Shown here piece after piece: positions 49,137-61,860 of a DNA stretch of 64,000 bases; positions within the stretch are counted from its first letter, which is position 1; every line of letters starts with the position of its first letter. The notes below the pieces were generated by a model that worked only from the letters and a program-made list of their open reading frames with translations, ran no database searches and was not told the DNA's origin. Origin of the DNA: Capitella teleta. Lineage: Eukaryota > Annelida > Polychaeta > Capitellidae. Both the position numbers and the translations under genes were made by a program. The DNA is taken from the NCBI GenBank assembly GCA_000328365.1, contig KB308827.1, forward strand, positions 21,697-85,696, read 5' to 3'.

Positions 49137-49962
49137 AGGTATAGAAAATATAGATAGAACGCTAATCAACAATCGTTCATCATTCAATGCAGCTTTGAAA
49201 CCAAACTGGGATGAAATCAACACACTATTAAGATCACCTCCAATTACTGATTGAGAACGTCCAATTTGAAATTTCAATTTCAACTTAGGTTGTTTTCCCT
49301 TGGGCTGGACGGCATAGTTAAATACCGATCCAGAAATAAGATTTCTTTTATTAGTCGCTGACTAAATCGCCCTTTTTTTCTCTCGTGTAAAATTATGTCA
49401 ATACTGAACAATGAATAAATCTGCTGAGATATATGTGTAAGGATTTTTTTTACATTTGATTTTTGCCCATCGCTGGAAATGTTTTGCATAAAATTATATC
49501 AGGTATAATATATATATGACAGCATAATAATTACGAAAAAAAAAAGAAGTTATTATTATAGGCCTACCGTAACGGGTGCCAATGCTCTTATTGTTTCATT
49601 ATCATTAACTTATTTTTGCGGTGGTTGACACTGAAGAATTCAACGTCGGAACGTTTATGTATTTCGTTTATGACGACAGTGTCGGTGGATCGGGTGAAGC
49701 AAATCAGAAGGGTGCGTGTTCAGATCAGGTCGGGGTCACCACTTATAGACACTTGAACACGTCGGTGTTGAAGAGAATACTCAATATTTTATTCCTTCGT
49801 GAAAAGCGAAATAGACATGAATGAAATTGACATACCTGGCCGTCAGTGTGGGGCGCCACATACTAAATGATGAACATTAATGCACAACCGTTGATAGCGC
49901 CTGTCCTGCATGGCCCCGTGTAATAAACCGACAAAACTGACAACTCCAAGTCTTAATCGATA

Positions 49963-49993
<31 letters not shown>

Positions 49994-51700
49994 GGAGGAA
50001 AGAAGAAAATAGTCAAGAACAAAATTGGGAGAAATCCAAGGTGAACATGAGAAATTATTTAGAAAGTGTCCTCTAAAATGGATTCCGACTAAACACATAC
50101 GAGTACAAATAATAATGATGAAATGAGTCATTTCCTTAAAGCACTCAACAGCGTACGCTTTATTAAGAGAAATATTAAAAAGAAAGGTTAAAGCACCAGC
50201 AACAGCGCAAATACAACGTAATCATACCCACCATCGGATGTGACCAGCCCAGTTCTGAATGCACAACAAACAAGCAGAGCGCTGACCAAGGCAATGCTAT
50301 GCATAGCTCTTCTTAGCTCCTCTAAGACTATCGTCGAAATGAGTTTTACAAGCAATGCGAGGCTGTATCTATCCACAGGGGTTTAGAAATCGTGCATGCC
50401 ACTGCTTCTTAGATGATATCGATTGATTGCGTTTGTCACAAGAGAGCGAATAAAGTGGAGTTTTTTTTCCGATCCAACGTGAATAATTGGAAAAATAATT
50501 ACTCGACTTGGAGCGTCTAATCAGCGTCATTTACTCCTTTCTTGAAGTTGACAGAAGGGCAGTTCTCGGATAACTCCCGAATCCTATTTATGCTTACAAT
50601 TTCACTGGTTCCCTGGTCATATATATATAATGACACAGACACCCACCGATGGAAGGGGTACCAGAGACAAGGGATAAAGGGAGACTGAGTGAAGTGGCTG
50701 AGTGACGTCAGAGTAAACTCAATGTGGGCGTGGCTAAGCCGCCATATTGGCCTGACTGTAAGAACGCAACGCTTTGCTTAACAACACCGTAGGCAGCATG
50801 TGTTTTCCATTGAATGAAAAAGAGTTATTCAATCGACAACTTGCTTGGCGTTATATAATGCATGAGCTCAACCCCAAATAAATATAGAGATGAAATTACC
50901 ACCTATTGGAATCAGCATATACCATTCCATTTGCATCTTGTTGTTATCGTGGCATGAAAAGTTGAGCAGGTCATCGGATTCAAACGAGGTGAACGTGATT
51001 CGAAGTATAAACGCCACAATTGGTGCTTTAATCCTAACTTTCAAAACACTGTCCAAATGAAATATTCAACTACATGCAGATAATGAGATACAAGTGACCG
51101 TCTCCGATACACACCCCTCAATCAAGTGTTTTGTGCAGAGATTTAACTTCTTTCTTGCCTCAGTGATCAGCGCCGGTAAGTTCGCTAATCAATAAACTTT
51201 CATTCGTCTTCTGACTTCAAGTTTCAGTTTATTATCTAGACCTCAGACCTGGCTGGGGATTTCAATGATCAGCAGGCCTTTCATGAATATGCAATTTATT
51301 TATTTATTAAAATTCGTGAATAAAATCACATGAATGTGAAGGAGGCGAAGCCTATAAAACACACATTCAAGAAAGTAAAAGAAACAAAAGTAGTGAAATG
51401 AAACTTATAAAAGAACACATCAGTGATAAAAACCATGACAGTGACAGATCGAGCGAACAGATGACTTGACTACTAGAAAAGGGACGAATTGTTGGGACTC
51501 AGCCTGCCTAGCACTGCTACATTGTATCTCAATATCAGCTCTCATAATTATGTTTGATGATTAAGGATCTATGCACAGGTATGGATCACATTGCAAATCA
51601 CCATGAAGTCAGTTAATCACGAGAAAACGCAGTTTGATTTAAATCATTGATTGAATGATAGTTTTACATTGTTGACCCAATGCATAAAATGCATTGCCAA
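49137..51700. other. Intergenic with one possible first exon
   Basis: Contains an A run (about 49962-49987) and TA-rich stretches. Apart from the candidate signal-peptide exon at 50232-50304, nothing is recognised. An open frame at 50868-51056 (minus) has exon-like composition but no identifiable domain. Confidence 0.45.
50232..50304 (-). CDS. Candidate signal-peptide exon of an unidentified secreted protein
   Basis: ATG at 50304 starts MHSIALVSALLVCCAFRTGL, ending after VTSD at a GTGGGT donor with one leftover G. This exon shape (signal peptide, phase 1) is like the first exon of the Methyltransf_FA gene at 57.3 kb. I could not find the downstream exons, so the gene is unproven. Confidence 0.35.
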
Positions 51701-51702
51701 AA

Positions 51703-51781
51703 ATGTGGCTGATTGATTATTTAATAAATCGATGTGGCTGATTGATTATTTAATGAATCGATGTGGCTGTTTGATTATTAA
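51703..51781. repeat. 29-bp tandem repeat, about 2.7 units
   Basis: Units begin TGTGGCTGATTGATTATT; the last unit is partial. Confidence 0.85.
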
Positions 51782-51924
51782 CCATATTTTATCAAATAAA
51801 TAGATAATGAGGTCATCACAATCTTCTCTACGCACAACAAAATTTATAACACATCAATGTTGTGTGTATACTATTTTTAAGGAAAAACCACATTAAAATC
51901 ATTCTAATATTATTCATGCATGCA

Positions 51925-53025
51925 TGAGGCCAAAAGAAAGTATTATATTTTCAGGGATTCATATATAAGGTGTAGAATACTTGCTTTATAGGAGTATTTG
52001 CTCATGGAAAGAAAGTAAATATTAATAAACACGCTCACTTTGTGAGTACTGGTGAATATGAATTCAAAGCGATATATTTGATGAGCTTCCTCATAACATA
52101 TTCTTTCACAGATCATGAGATAGCTTAACAATTTTCCTGGGAATGATCCACCGCTCCATTACGATGTAGCATACCAAATATCATTATTTATAATTGCCTC
52201 AGGTAATAATCATTGATTTTGATCCGAAATGCAATGTGATACCTTTCCCAATTGCAGTTACCAGGAAAACAAATCCAGAAAAATCCTGTGCTGCAAGTTA
52301 GAGTTTGTGGGAACATTGGGTGCAAAAGAAGAAACAATAGTGTATCTATTCATGAATGACGGATTTTGTATTGAGTTGATGAAGGGAATTTTGAAAGCCA
52401 CTCTCATTAAATCATTTAAATGGCAATTACTTGCTTTGCTTTGCTTTCCCAAGGCAAATAATGTCTGAAAATTTAATTGAAATTGTATAGAAAGGTTTTA
52501 TGATGGAATCAGCTGCAGGAAAACAATAAATAATTATTAAATATCATAAGATGCAAAAGATATTACTGGAATGTTTAATTAAAGTGTTTTAATTTAATGT
52601 AAAACCTTTAAAAAAATCTGCATTGCATGCATCAGTCATTTTGCTGTTCTCTTGAAATCGCTATTTGTTGTTTCAAAAGTATCTTCAATGCATCAATTTT
52701 TGCAGATGAGAGCTGATTCTTAACGATCTCGTCGTACTTTGGTTTCCAATATTTGCTAAAAAAATCATCAATTACTTTATCGAAAAGTTTTAGATTCATG
52801 TCACTTATAATACCCACATTTCTGTAATATATCAGGCAAATTGTTGTCGGTGTCGATTACGACCTCTGCTTCAAGCCGCGATTTTTGATAACCGGAAGTG
52901 TTTTGTCCGTTTGAATCTCGTTACTATCATATCAAATTTCGGCAACATTATTATTTTTATATTTTTATTTATTATTTATACCAACGTGAGCGATCAATCC
53001 ATGCTATATAGAGTATCTCTGCTCG
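51925..53025 (-). repeat. Unclassified repeat element, copy B
   Basis: A near full-length inverted counterpart of copy C (60318-61725). It has two convergent coding-like parts. On the minus strand at 52632-52817 it reads VGIISDMNLKLFDKVIDDFF and ALKILLKQQIAISREQQND before a stop. On the plus strand at 51950-52350 it has exon-like blocks after TTTTCAG, TTTCACAG and AATTGCAG acceptor-like sites; the last reads ILCCKLEFVGTLGAKEETI. Frames are partly broken. The order, spacing and splice-like sites are the same in copy C, so the element moved or was duplicated with these features present. Confidence 0.8.
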
Positions 53026-55354
53026 AACTGCAGTTTCTGAAGACGTGATACTGCATCATTTACCCTGAGAGTCAATAAAATGGATTCTAAGCTGTTCGAT
53101 CTGAATGACCGTAACTCTTGAGATATTGCATCATTCAACCATATTTTATTTCAGAAATTGCGCTTTTATAAACCTTTTTCAATTCTAATAAATAGACTGA
53201 TAGGTTCAGAATTCAGCATCGATTACTGCCCATGAATATCTCATGTCCAATTGATTCCCTCTTTATCGTCAACCTTCTTCAAAACTTTTGCAACCCCATT
53301 TATCCGGGTGCAGTTTCATAAATAATTTCACGTTTTCTTCGAACCAATGTCTGACTATGGGACGCATAATGACTTCGACTTGGATAGAACAGTAAATCGA
53401 TATTTACACGGACTTTCACGTTTCGTGCAAAGGCGCGTCTTACCAAAAAATAAATCAGTTTTTGTTTTTACGTCGCGCAATTTGATTTCAAATCTGATTG
53501 CACCTACGTGCTCGCCTAGTCACAGCGCCTGTCAGGATGGGTGAACTAATTTTGGGAGGAATATACACGATGAATTTTCTCATTGAACAACCAGAATTAC
53601 ATAACTATTAAGATTGAGTAATATAAATGATTAGCATATGAATAAAGTATTCGTAGTACATCAATATACGCATATAAATAGAACCTTATCATGTGATGTG
53701 AAAATATTGAAAGACAATTGGAAAAAAAAAATAATAAAAAATAAAGAGAAAATTTAAGAAGAGTAATATGGATGTTTTAGCAAAATCTTCACGAAACAAG
53801 CCATGAGATTTTCGCAGTCCCAGAGAGTAACCCCGGAAGGAATTTTCCTGTTATTGTCTTTTAAGACAATGACACCATCATGGGTCCAACACTCAGTAGT
53901 TTGTTTTTGTCTCTTTATTTGGCATGCTTTGTATAATACAGTTAACCTTTCCCTTATATTGTAGGGTCCTCGTTGTGGGGTCCCCTTTAGTTTCATAACA
54001 CGATGTCGGGCGTTTTGCGTGGCAAAGTTAACATTGCCAGACCTCGGGGTTTCTTCTGCCCGATTCACTATGTCGATGTCCATCATCGAGATCGGCCAAC
54101 CTCCAAATCATCATTTACAATTTTTAGAGTGCGTTCCAATACGTCGCGCTTCTGGAACTCAGTGAGGCCGGTCACTCGATCGGATTGAATTTCTTCTGGT
54201 TTACTGTTCCAGAGCACCGGTCTGTCTTTCTAGTGATTCAACACATCTGGCTTGGTGATCGATCAGACCACACTATCCTTTTTTATGACTATTTATTTAT
54301 TTATTAATCTAGACGAAGTCGAGTTCCCCTTTCTGGCTCTGGCTAAATCACGAGAACATTTCTCTTTCTGAGTGTAACCATTGACTTCCGAGGAATCGAA
54401 CCGGATTATGCCATGAAAATGCACCTCCTATCTTCAATCAAAGAGACAGAACGTTGACGTCGCCCTCTTATTGACTTGTCTAATCTCAGCCGCTTAGACA
54501 ATCATAACGACCTATGGCAGCGGCGTCTCAAGGGCGTTATAATTCATAACGATGTATGGCTCGCCTGTTTTGCTGTACGACACACCGTACATGCATACAT
54601 TCACATAATTTAGATAAATTAGTGCAGATACGTGGCAAGACTTCAACACTTTCACCGCTAAAACCCTTCCGCGCCGATACCGGTCACCGCTACGTATATT
54701 TTACTGGAAAAGCCACCGCTCTGTAATTTCTATATGCAAGCAAGAATAGCTAAATGCTTTACATTTTACGATAAGTCGCTCTCTTGTGAATTCATCGATG
54801 TCAGATTCATCATCACAGTGCAATTAAATTTACTGAAATACAGCTCTGAACAACACATGGTTTCATGAAAACCGCACCCTCGCAAGCAGAAAGCGGAGAA
54901 AATCCTACTTTCATCTCAGCTACCATTAGCTAGTATTATCAGCATATTATACATTGAATAACAGATATGACATTGTGTTGGCATAACTATTACCGCATGG
55001 TAACTAATTTGCAGATCAAAGGATGAGATAAACAGTTATGAAATCTTTATTTAAGAAGTATTTCTTGGCACAATTTGCCACATAAGTGAAAAAAAAAGCC
55101 GCCACAATAGTACAATAATGCCCATCACAAAGCCATCACTTTAAACAAAAAAAAATAGATTGCAGATGTGAACACAGATGTGGCAAATAAGTAAAGCAGC
55201 GAGAAAGTTGTAAAAACCGTTTCCACCGTTTAGTAGGGCTTGACAAATTACCTTGCTGTATGTAGAATATCCATTATTCAGTGATATATTTAGTGTCCCC
55301 TCTACGACTTTAATTTCAATTATCTAATTGTATTCATAATGTGACCCCCGGAAA
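53026..55354. other. Intergenic, no recognised gene
   Basis: AT-rich. Open frames such as 53754-54086 (minus) and 53347-53544 (plus) lack identifiable domains. Confidence 0.45.
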
Positions 55355-55643
55355 GGGCACCAAATAGCTCAATGGGTTAAACCGGCTGACTGCAATCCTA
55401 TGCCGACCGTGGGAGTCGAGGTCCAGGGTTCGAGACCCGATCAGGCCACGGGCTTTATGATTGAGAATTAGCAATTGTGATTCTTCAATGACTCTGCAGT
55501 GCTGCCCAACTGCGTAACAAGGCCGGGCACTCTGTGCTACTGTCTATGGTGGTATGCAGGATAAAGCACCCTTGGGATTTATCGATAAAAATAGGGGGAA
55601 ACCCCGGTCCTAGGCCTTCTGTTCTGGCGCCCGTATCATCCGA
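55355..55643 (+). mobile_element. tRNA-derived SINE, 3' truncated
   Basis: The head is GGGCACCAAATAGCTCAATG with B-box GGGTTCGAGACCC. The body matches the other copies and stops after GCGCCCGTATCATCCGA, lacking roughly the last 30 bp. Confidence 0.9.
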
Positions 55644-55934
55644 TTTACACTCCATTGCAGCTCAAATTTATGACGCACAGGTTCAGTTAATTTAGTACAT
55701 ATTATGCTCAAGACATGCAGAGTAAAGCACTCGTATGATATTATGAGTTGGTATCTGATGTTATTCTTCTTTCTAGGAATCAGAGGCTGTCACATGTATA
55801 TAAGCGTTTATTATCAAAACTGAACCAAATAGACATAATAATATAGTATCATGTGATTTATAATAATTTATTTTTTTTAAAAGTGATGTAAAAAACTCAC
55901 ATCATAATTTAGATCATAATTGGGTCAAAGTGAA

Positions 55935-56290
55935 TCAGCCGGCAGAGAACACGCACTCTTGCAAACTCAGAACGAGGCCCACTCCGTTCAAACAGTTTGC
56001 GGAGGCAATGCCGCGGTAGTTTTTTGAATAATTCAGAGATTTTCTCGTGTTCTTGGGAATCGGAATCACAACAGAGTCGATCATGGGAGTTAGAAAGTGT
56101 TTCCAGTACAAATCATTCCCGTGGACACTTCAGCTATTGTCTGGTGCAGAGCATGGCCACCATGCAGGACGTGATCAGTTGAGAAGAGACCACTCCCGTA
56201 GCGCTTGCCAGCGTTCAGACGTCTCGCGGCTGTGGTTACGTCATGAGGGAACATAACGGCATCATGGGTGCAGATTGAGCACTCACACGC
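55935..56290 (-). mobile_element. LINE fragment, start of RT domain
   Basis: The minus strand reads, with frame changes, GLFSTDHVLHGGHALHQTIA, SVVIPIPKNTRKSLN and SKNYRGIA, the first RT motif block of CR1/L2-like LINEs. No palm or thumb remains. Confidence 0.7.
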
Positions 56291-56659
56291 ACGCTCATCG
56301 ATGTGACGCTCATGATCTTCGAGGGATCAACCGGGGTAAAAGTTCATTTCGAAGGATCTCCCACTTCCGATGCTTTGCCTGTATTCCTAGAAACAGAACA
56401 GTCAGCAAAAAAGCAAATAGCTCTGCTCCGTGAATACTTATCGAGATTGTTGGCCACTTGGTCAGTCAGCCATATGGGAGTTGGACCGAGTCTTTTCTTT
56501 ACTACACTTGTATAAAATAAAGAAATAAAAATCTGACCTGCAATCTTGCTTCGATTTGCTTGAGTCACCAGGTAAGTGGACCTTTCAAACATACACATTC
56601 ACACAAAAGCTTTATGCCGATATTTACACATAATGGAAGCATAATAAATGAATATAATT

Positions 56660-56928
56660 CCTGCCTTTTGAAGGTGTTCCTTCAGCACACTGGTTTTCAA
56701 ACTCAGCAGTTCCCCGCATCATGACGTATTTAAAACTTGTATACACCCCCGGACGTACATCGGCGTCATTAATTGTGTACAGTGTTCTGCTCCCAAGTTC
56801 CAATCCTTGGCCAATTGCCAGTTCACCCTCGCTCCATTTCATCCAGAAGTATTTCACTTCATTGCAATTAAGCAGGACTTGATCCGAAGACCACAAAACG
56901 TCTAACCCGCCAGCAGTATACTTCCTAA

Positions 56929-56968
<40 letters not shown>

Positions 56969-57332
56969 TATCATGATTCAGCGTACTCTATCATTTTTAA
57001 TGAACGTGTCAAATTAGTTATGTGAACTTACATTATCTGAACAGCAGCAGTCTTTAGTTTTTCTTGTCCAAGTCTAATGGAATAGTAGAAGTTAAAATTT
57101 CCGACAAGTTCGAGCAAGGCTTCCGGACACGCCACTATGCCAAAATAGATGTAGTTGTTTTCTGGGTAATGATTGACCAAAGTAATGTTGTTTACAGTCT
57201 GCCTCTCCATGTAACACATGTCAATGTCACCTATGGATTCCAATATCAAGATGAGGTTTAATGTCAGTGAGAGAACTTACCCATGGCGAAGTCAGCAAAC
57301 AGAGCAAGGGTCAAGACGAGAAAGATCTTCAT
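56660..57332 (-). CDS. Secreted protein with Methyltransf_FA-like domain
   Basis: Exons in phase: 57281-57332, 57032-57230 and about 56660-56924. The signal peptide is MKIFLVLTLALFADFAMG. The mature protein reads NNYIYFGIVACPEALLELV, NFYYSIRLGQEKL, then VKYFWMKWSEGELAIGQGL and YTSFKYVMMRGTAEFE. These match the order of the farnesoic-acid O-methyltransferase-like domain (Pfam Methyltransf_FA), a beta-rich module that in many secreted invertebrate proteins is not an enzyme. The 3' end is unresolved: the third exon runs out near 56660 and may splice by a GC donor to blocks at 56570 and 56510, which I could not join. A TATA box lies about 61-68 bp before the ATG. Confidence 0.75.
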
Positions 57333-57392
57333 GATTTCTTGCGTAGCTTCAAGTTGACAACTCAAAACTGAACATCAGTGGCAGTAGTTGGG

Positions 57393-57400
57393 TTTATATA
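57393..57400 (-). promoter_or_regulatory. TATA box (TATATAAA)
   Basis: Minus-strand TATATAAA, 61-68 bp before the start codon at 57332. Confidence 0.6.
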
Positions 57401-58322
57401 CACTACCAATTGACATTAAATTTGATATTGATGCAATGCTGTTTACAATCAATTGATTTCAGTAACGAGCTATCATCAATATAAATTCAAATCATCGATT
57501 TTCTACCATAAAGATTAATGGAGCAATATTATTGCATGCCTCAATATTCTGATCATCTGTTACCCTGAACAGCAGAAGATGAGGGTCACTTGATAAAAGT
57601 TGAAACGAACCAATCCAGTCAAACCGACTGACAGTAAAGATTGATGTCGTAGAAGCGGCTCAGAAAACCTCACTTAACTATTTGCTGAGATGTCTGATTA
57701 GAAGGTGCTTCATAATATGTCAATATGTTTTTATCTTCTGGGGAAGGGCGGGAGGGGGTGAGTAACAGTGCTATCGAAGAATGAAGCATATAATGTAAAT
57801 ATATCGATTGTATTGTTAAAGCAATAATTGCATGCATACCCAGATAGCATTCAGGTGTCGGTTATATGCCATTTACCCATCATCATTGCCACACAAGTAT
57901 CGCTTCTTGCCACTGCCGTTCTTCTGCCACTTTTGTGGCAAGAATTATACACATAAGAAAATGTCTGTGCCACGTAGGTGAAACTTCTCTGACAAGAAAG
58001 AAATTAAAATTATTACGTGCCACAATCATGCACTTTTTCATTCACATATCTGGCGAATTATCTGAAAGCATTCAACCAATTAAGCCGCTGAGCAAATGCA
58101 AATAGTGTGTGTTTGTTCCAGCCCAGCCACATGGGCACTGGCAATTAAAGGCCAAACGTTATAATGTATGCATGAAGCCTAAATATTCATGATTACTTAT
58201 TTGAATGTTACATCATTCTGTTCTTAGCGTTCGATGGGAGCAGACATGCAAAATTATATCCACGCATTTCAAGTTTCAACTACATGCATCTTTAACGATT
58301 CTTCAGCTACCTTCATCACTTT
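57401..58322. other. Intergenic, no recognised gene
   Basis: No exon or repeat recognised. Confidence 0.5.
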
Positions 58323-58660
58323 TTACCGGTGAGCTATTCTTTATACGATTGCATCGTTCATCGTGTATAGTGAGTGAGTGAGTGATTGGGGTTTTACGGC
58401 TCCACCCAACCCGTTCGGGTGATACGGGCGCCAGAACAGAAGGCCCGGGACCGAGACCGGGGTTTCCCCCTACTCTTATCGATAAATCCCAAGGGTTCTT
58501 TATCCTGCTTACCATCATAGACAATACAAGTGGCATCATTTGTAAAATACGATGNATACGCTCCACACATTCGTAACAATTGATTGAGTTATACTTTGTT
58601 CGCAGTTTTACGGTTGAGATTTAAATTTTCCTTGTGTTCAAATTTCATCATATATCTGTC
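58323..58660 (-). repeat. Dispersed repeat D, copy 1, split by a SINE
   Basis: The stretch matches the reverse complement of 62265-62520 on both sides of the SINE at 58368-58522: TATACGATTGCATCGTTCAT on the left and ACAAGTGGCATCATTTG and TTGTTCGCAGTTTTACGG on the right. About 50 bp of the other copy is missing at the SINE site, so the SINE insertion replaced or was followed by loss of that part. The N at 58555 lies inside. Family unknown. Confidence 0.8.
58368..58522 (-). mobile_element. SINE fragment (3' half)
   Basis: A minus-oriented copy with tail AGTGAGTGAGTGAGTGATTG at the left edge and body to GCTTACCATCATAGAC. The tRNA-related head is absent (5' truncated). Confidence 0.92.
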
Positions 58661-58739
58661 AGCCGCAATGTCTCCATCACTGTCTATTTTACTAAATTGA
58701 CATAGTTGCATCATAATCAGATAATCCTATTGATTATAG

Positions 58740-60305
58740 CATTATTGACATTATTCGTTGTGTTAAAATGCTGAAGATGGATATGGTCGACTGTGGTAAA
58801 AATTTCTCATCTAATAATATTATTAACGCCTGACCCGAGCTCTATGTTTATTTAGCTTTTCTATTCAATGTGATGATAAGCCAGTCGTGTGTCCCAACTG
58901 AAATGCTTATGTCAACCCTTGTCCCGATTCCCAAAGATAAGAAGAAATCTGTGTTTGACATCGCTAATTTTCAATCATTTTTTTAGGCAGCATCATTGGA
59001 AAGTTGTTGGATAAACTCATTTTATTAAAGCATTCTGATATTCTGATGACAAGCCCCCTCCAAGTTGGGTTTAAGCAAGGCCACACTACCTCTCAATGTA
59101 CTTTTGTATTGGCATAAGTTATTGATTTTTATGTTAGAAATGAATCTTCGGTTTAGTGTGTACTGGTGGATGCATCAAAAGCATTCGATCTGGTACACAA
59201 AGTAAAGTTGTTGAAGTTGTTGATCAAACGTGGGTTGTATCCTAGACTATGTATTTTATTGATAAAATAGTATACTCAACAGACACCGAGAGTCAGATAG
59301 AATGGAATGTTGTCAACTGTGTTCTTATGTGACAATGATGTCAAACAGTGTGGCGTCCTTTCGCATACTCTGTTCTGTATTCGCATACTCTGTTATGTAT
59401 TTATATGGATGAGCTGTTATGTAGACTCAGGGAAAGTGGAATAGGTTGTCATTTTGGAAATAATTATGTTGGCAGTCTTTGTAATACCGATGATGTTACA
59501 TTGCTAGCTCTCAGCCGTAGTGCATTAGATACCATGATTAGTGTCTGTGAAAGATTGGTAAAAGAATATTTTGTCAAATTCAATCGTGATAAGAGTAAGC
59601 TTATAGCATTCAATGTACCAAATGTCAATTCCTTGAATCGTTTTCCGATATAATATCTTAATAACTCGCAGGTATAAATTGTCAAATCATGTCGACATCT
59701 CAGTGTTATTATTGGTTCAAATGCAAAGAAAATATTCAAAAGGCTGCCCACGATGTGTACTACCGAACTAATGTGTTAATTCACGTTTTAGTCACTGTTC
59801 ACATGATGTTTAAGTTAAATTGTTTAAAAGTTACAGTTCACATTTCCATGGCTGTGCACTATGGAAATTACGCGATAATGCAATTGATTATGTTCATGTT
59901 GCATGAAGGAAGTGTCACCGTAAAATCATGTGTTTACCTTATGGGACCAGATCGAGATATGTACCACAGCTAGCGTGCTCCAATAACTTTATGATATTTT
60001 TCTACAAACGTTTTGCACCTTTTTGGCACTTTTGTGTATCCAGTAGCAACCCAATTGTTAAATGCACTTCGCAAATTGTGTAGGAAGGAAACATTAATGT
60101 GTGTGTAAACGTTAGGCAACTGATGTATCTCACGAAAAATACCGTTCTTATTTTCGATAGACAGAAAATCGAGTGTGACATATATTTCTTATGTGTGATG
60201 ACATGACATTCCTATATTTCCTTATTTTGTTTTTCCTGTGTTATTTCCTTCTTCATATTATGTGAAAATTTATTTTGTGAATAAAATGTTATATAATTAA
60301 GAATT
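58740..60305 (+). mobile_element. LINE fragment, RT to 3' end
   Basis: It reads, with several breaks, LVPIPKDKKKSVFDIANF, GKLLDKLILLKHSDIL, VDASKAFDLVHKVKLLKLL, IYMDELLCRLRESGIGC and NTDDVTLLALSRS (palm core changed from ADD to TDD). It then has SHDVKLNCLK-like C-terminal motifs and an AATAAA near the 3' end. It is dead. It may be the same family as the endonuclease fragment at 0.5-1.5 kb. Its 3' end lies about 15 bp from repeat copy C. Confidence 0.82.
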
Positions 60306-60317
60306 TTGCTGACGTGT

Positions 60318-61725
60318 TCCACCAGAGATACTCTATAGCATGGATTGATCGCTCACATTGGTATAATGTTGCTGAAGTTCGTTATGATAGCGACGAGATT
60401 CAAAGCGACTAAATACTTTCGGTTATCAATAATCCCGGCTTGAAGATTAGGTCGAGATCGAGAGCAACAACAAATAGACAGATATTTGGCAGCAAGTGGG
60501 AATTGTCAGTGGCATGAATGTAAAACCTTTAGATGAAATTATTTATGATTTTTTTTGAGTGAAGATTTGGAGCCAAAGTACGACGTGATCTTTAAGAATC
60601 AGCTCTCGTCTGCAGTACTTGATGCATTGAAGATAATTTTGAAACAACAAATAGCGATTTCAAGAGAACAGCAAAGTGATTGATGCATGCAATCGAGATT
60701 GTTTTTTAACGGTTTTACGACATTAAATTGAAACGCTTAAATTAAACATTATAATACGACACTCCATGTCCTTTGCACCTAATAATAATCATTAATTATA
60801 TATTGTTTTGCTGCAGCTGTTCTATGATCAATCCATTTATTATAATTCGCCTTGAAAAACAAAGCAAAGCAAGTAATTGCCATTTAAATGATTTGATGTG
60901 AGTGGCTTTTAAAATTCTTTATACCAATTTAATGCAAAATTTCATAAATACCAGTCATTCATAAATAGACTTACAATGTTTAATGGAATCACAAGAGCAT
61001 ATGGATTGTTAACCAAGTGAAACTAATCAACTCAAGTGTGATATATTGCAGCTCACTCATCAAATTTTATTTCACCATGAATATTTCAATATAAAAAAAC
61101 ACTAAAAAATACTCATGAAAGGGAAGAGCCTTGAGAACAAAATGTCAGATATAAACAGTGTTTACAAATAAATAAAATCTACAGCTAATGCCAATAAAAA
61201 AAATAAACAAAAAAATTAACAAAACATGATAATAATAATAATTATAAATAGAATGGAGAAATAAAAATAGGTAAGTAAAAACATTATTTCCTTCTCTTCA
61301 TTGGACTGGATGGCAATGAGACACTGTATTGTTTCTTCTTTTGGCACCCAGTGTTCCCACAAACTCTTAACTTGCAGTACAGGATTTTTCTGGATATGTT
61401 TTCCAGGTAACTGCAATTGGAAAAGGTATCACATTTCATTACGAATCAAAATCAATAATTAAATAATGAGGCAAATAAATAATGATATTTGGTATGCTAC
61501 ATTGTAATGGAGCAGTTGATCAGTTCAAGGAAAATTACTAAGCATCTCATAATCTGTGAAAGAATACGTTATGAGGAAGCTCATCAAATATATCGCATTG
61601 AATTCATACTCACCAGTTGTCACAAGGAAGGCATAATTATTTATTTTTAATCCACGAGCAAATACTCCTACAAGGCAAGTATTCTACGTCTGAATCCCTG
61701 AAAATATAATTCTTTTTTGACCTTC
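60318..61725 (+). repeat. Unclassified repeat element, copy C
   Basis: The fullest copy. It begins CAGAGATACTCTATAGCATG. A plus-strand coding-like part up to about 60685 reads SHWYNVAEVRYDSDEIQSD, VGIVSGMNVKPLDEIIYDFF and ILKQQIAISREQQSD before TGA, with breaks. From about 61720 back to 61260 the minus strand has exon-like blocks; the best reads LPGKHIQKNPVLQVKSLWEH with KEETIQCLIAIQSNEEKE, preceded by an AATTGCAG acceptor. The two coding directions converge. It shares order and length with copy B in inverted orientation. The family is not recognised. Confidence 0.8.
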
Positions 61726-61784
61726 CCAGCGAACAAAAACAGTTAAGCAAATGTGGGAGACACGTGTAGGTAACCTTCCCTAAC

Positions 61785-61860
61785 GTTACAAAATAACGTT
61801 ATCTAACGTTACTCAGGATGGGGGCAATATTGTAACAATAACGTTACCTAACGTTACCAA
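61785..61860. repeat. Cluster of AACGTT palindromes
   Basis: Five TAACGTTA/AACGTTA-type sites occur within about 75 bp (CTAACGTTAC, ATAACGTTAT, CTAACGTTAC, ATAACGTTAC, CTAACGTTAC). They are unevenly spaced and not a simple tandem array. Confidence 0.7.
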
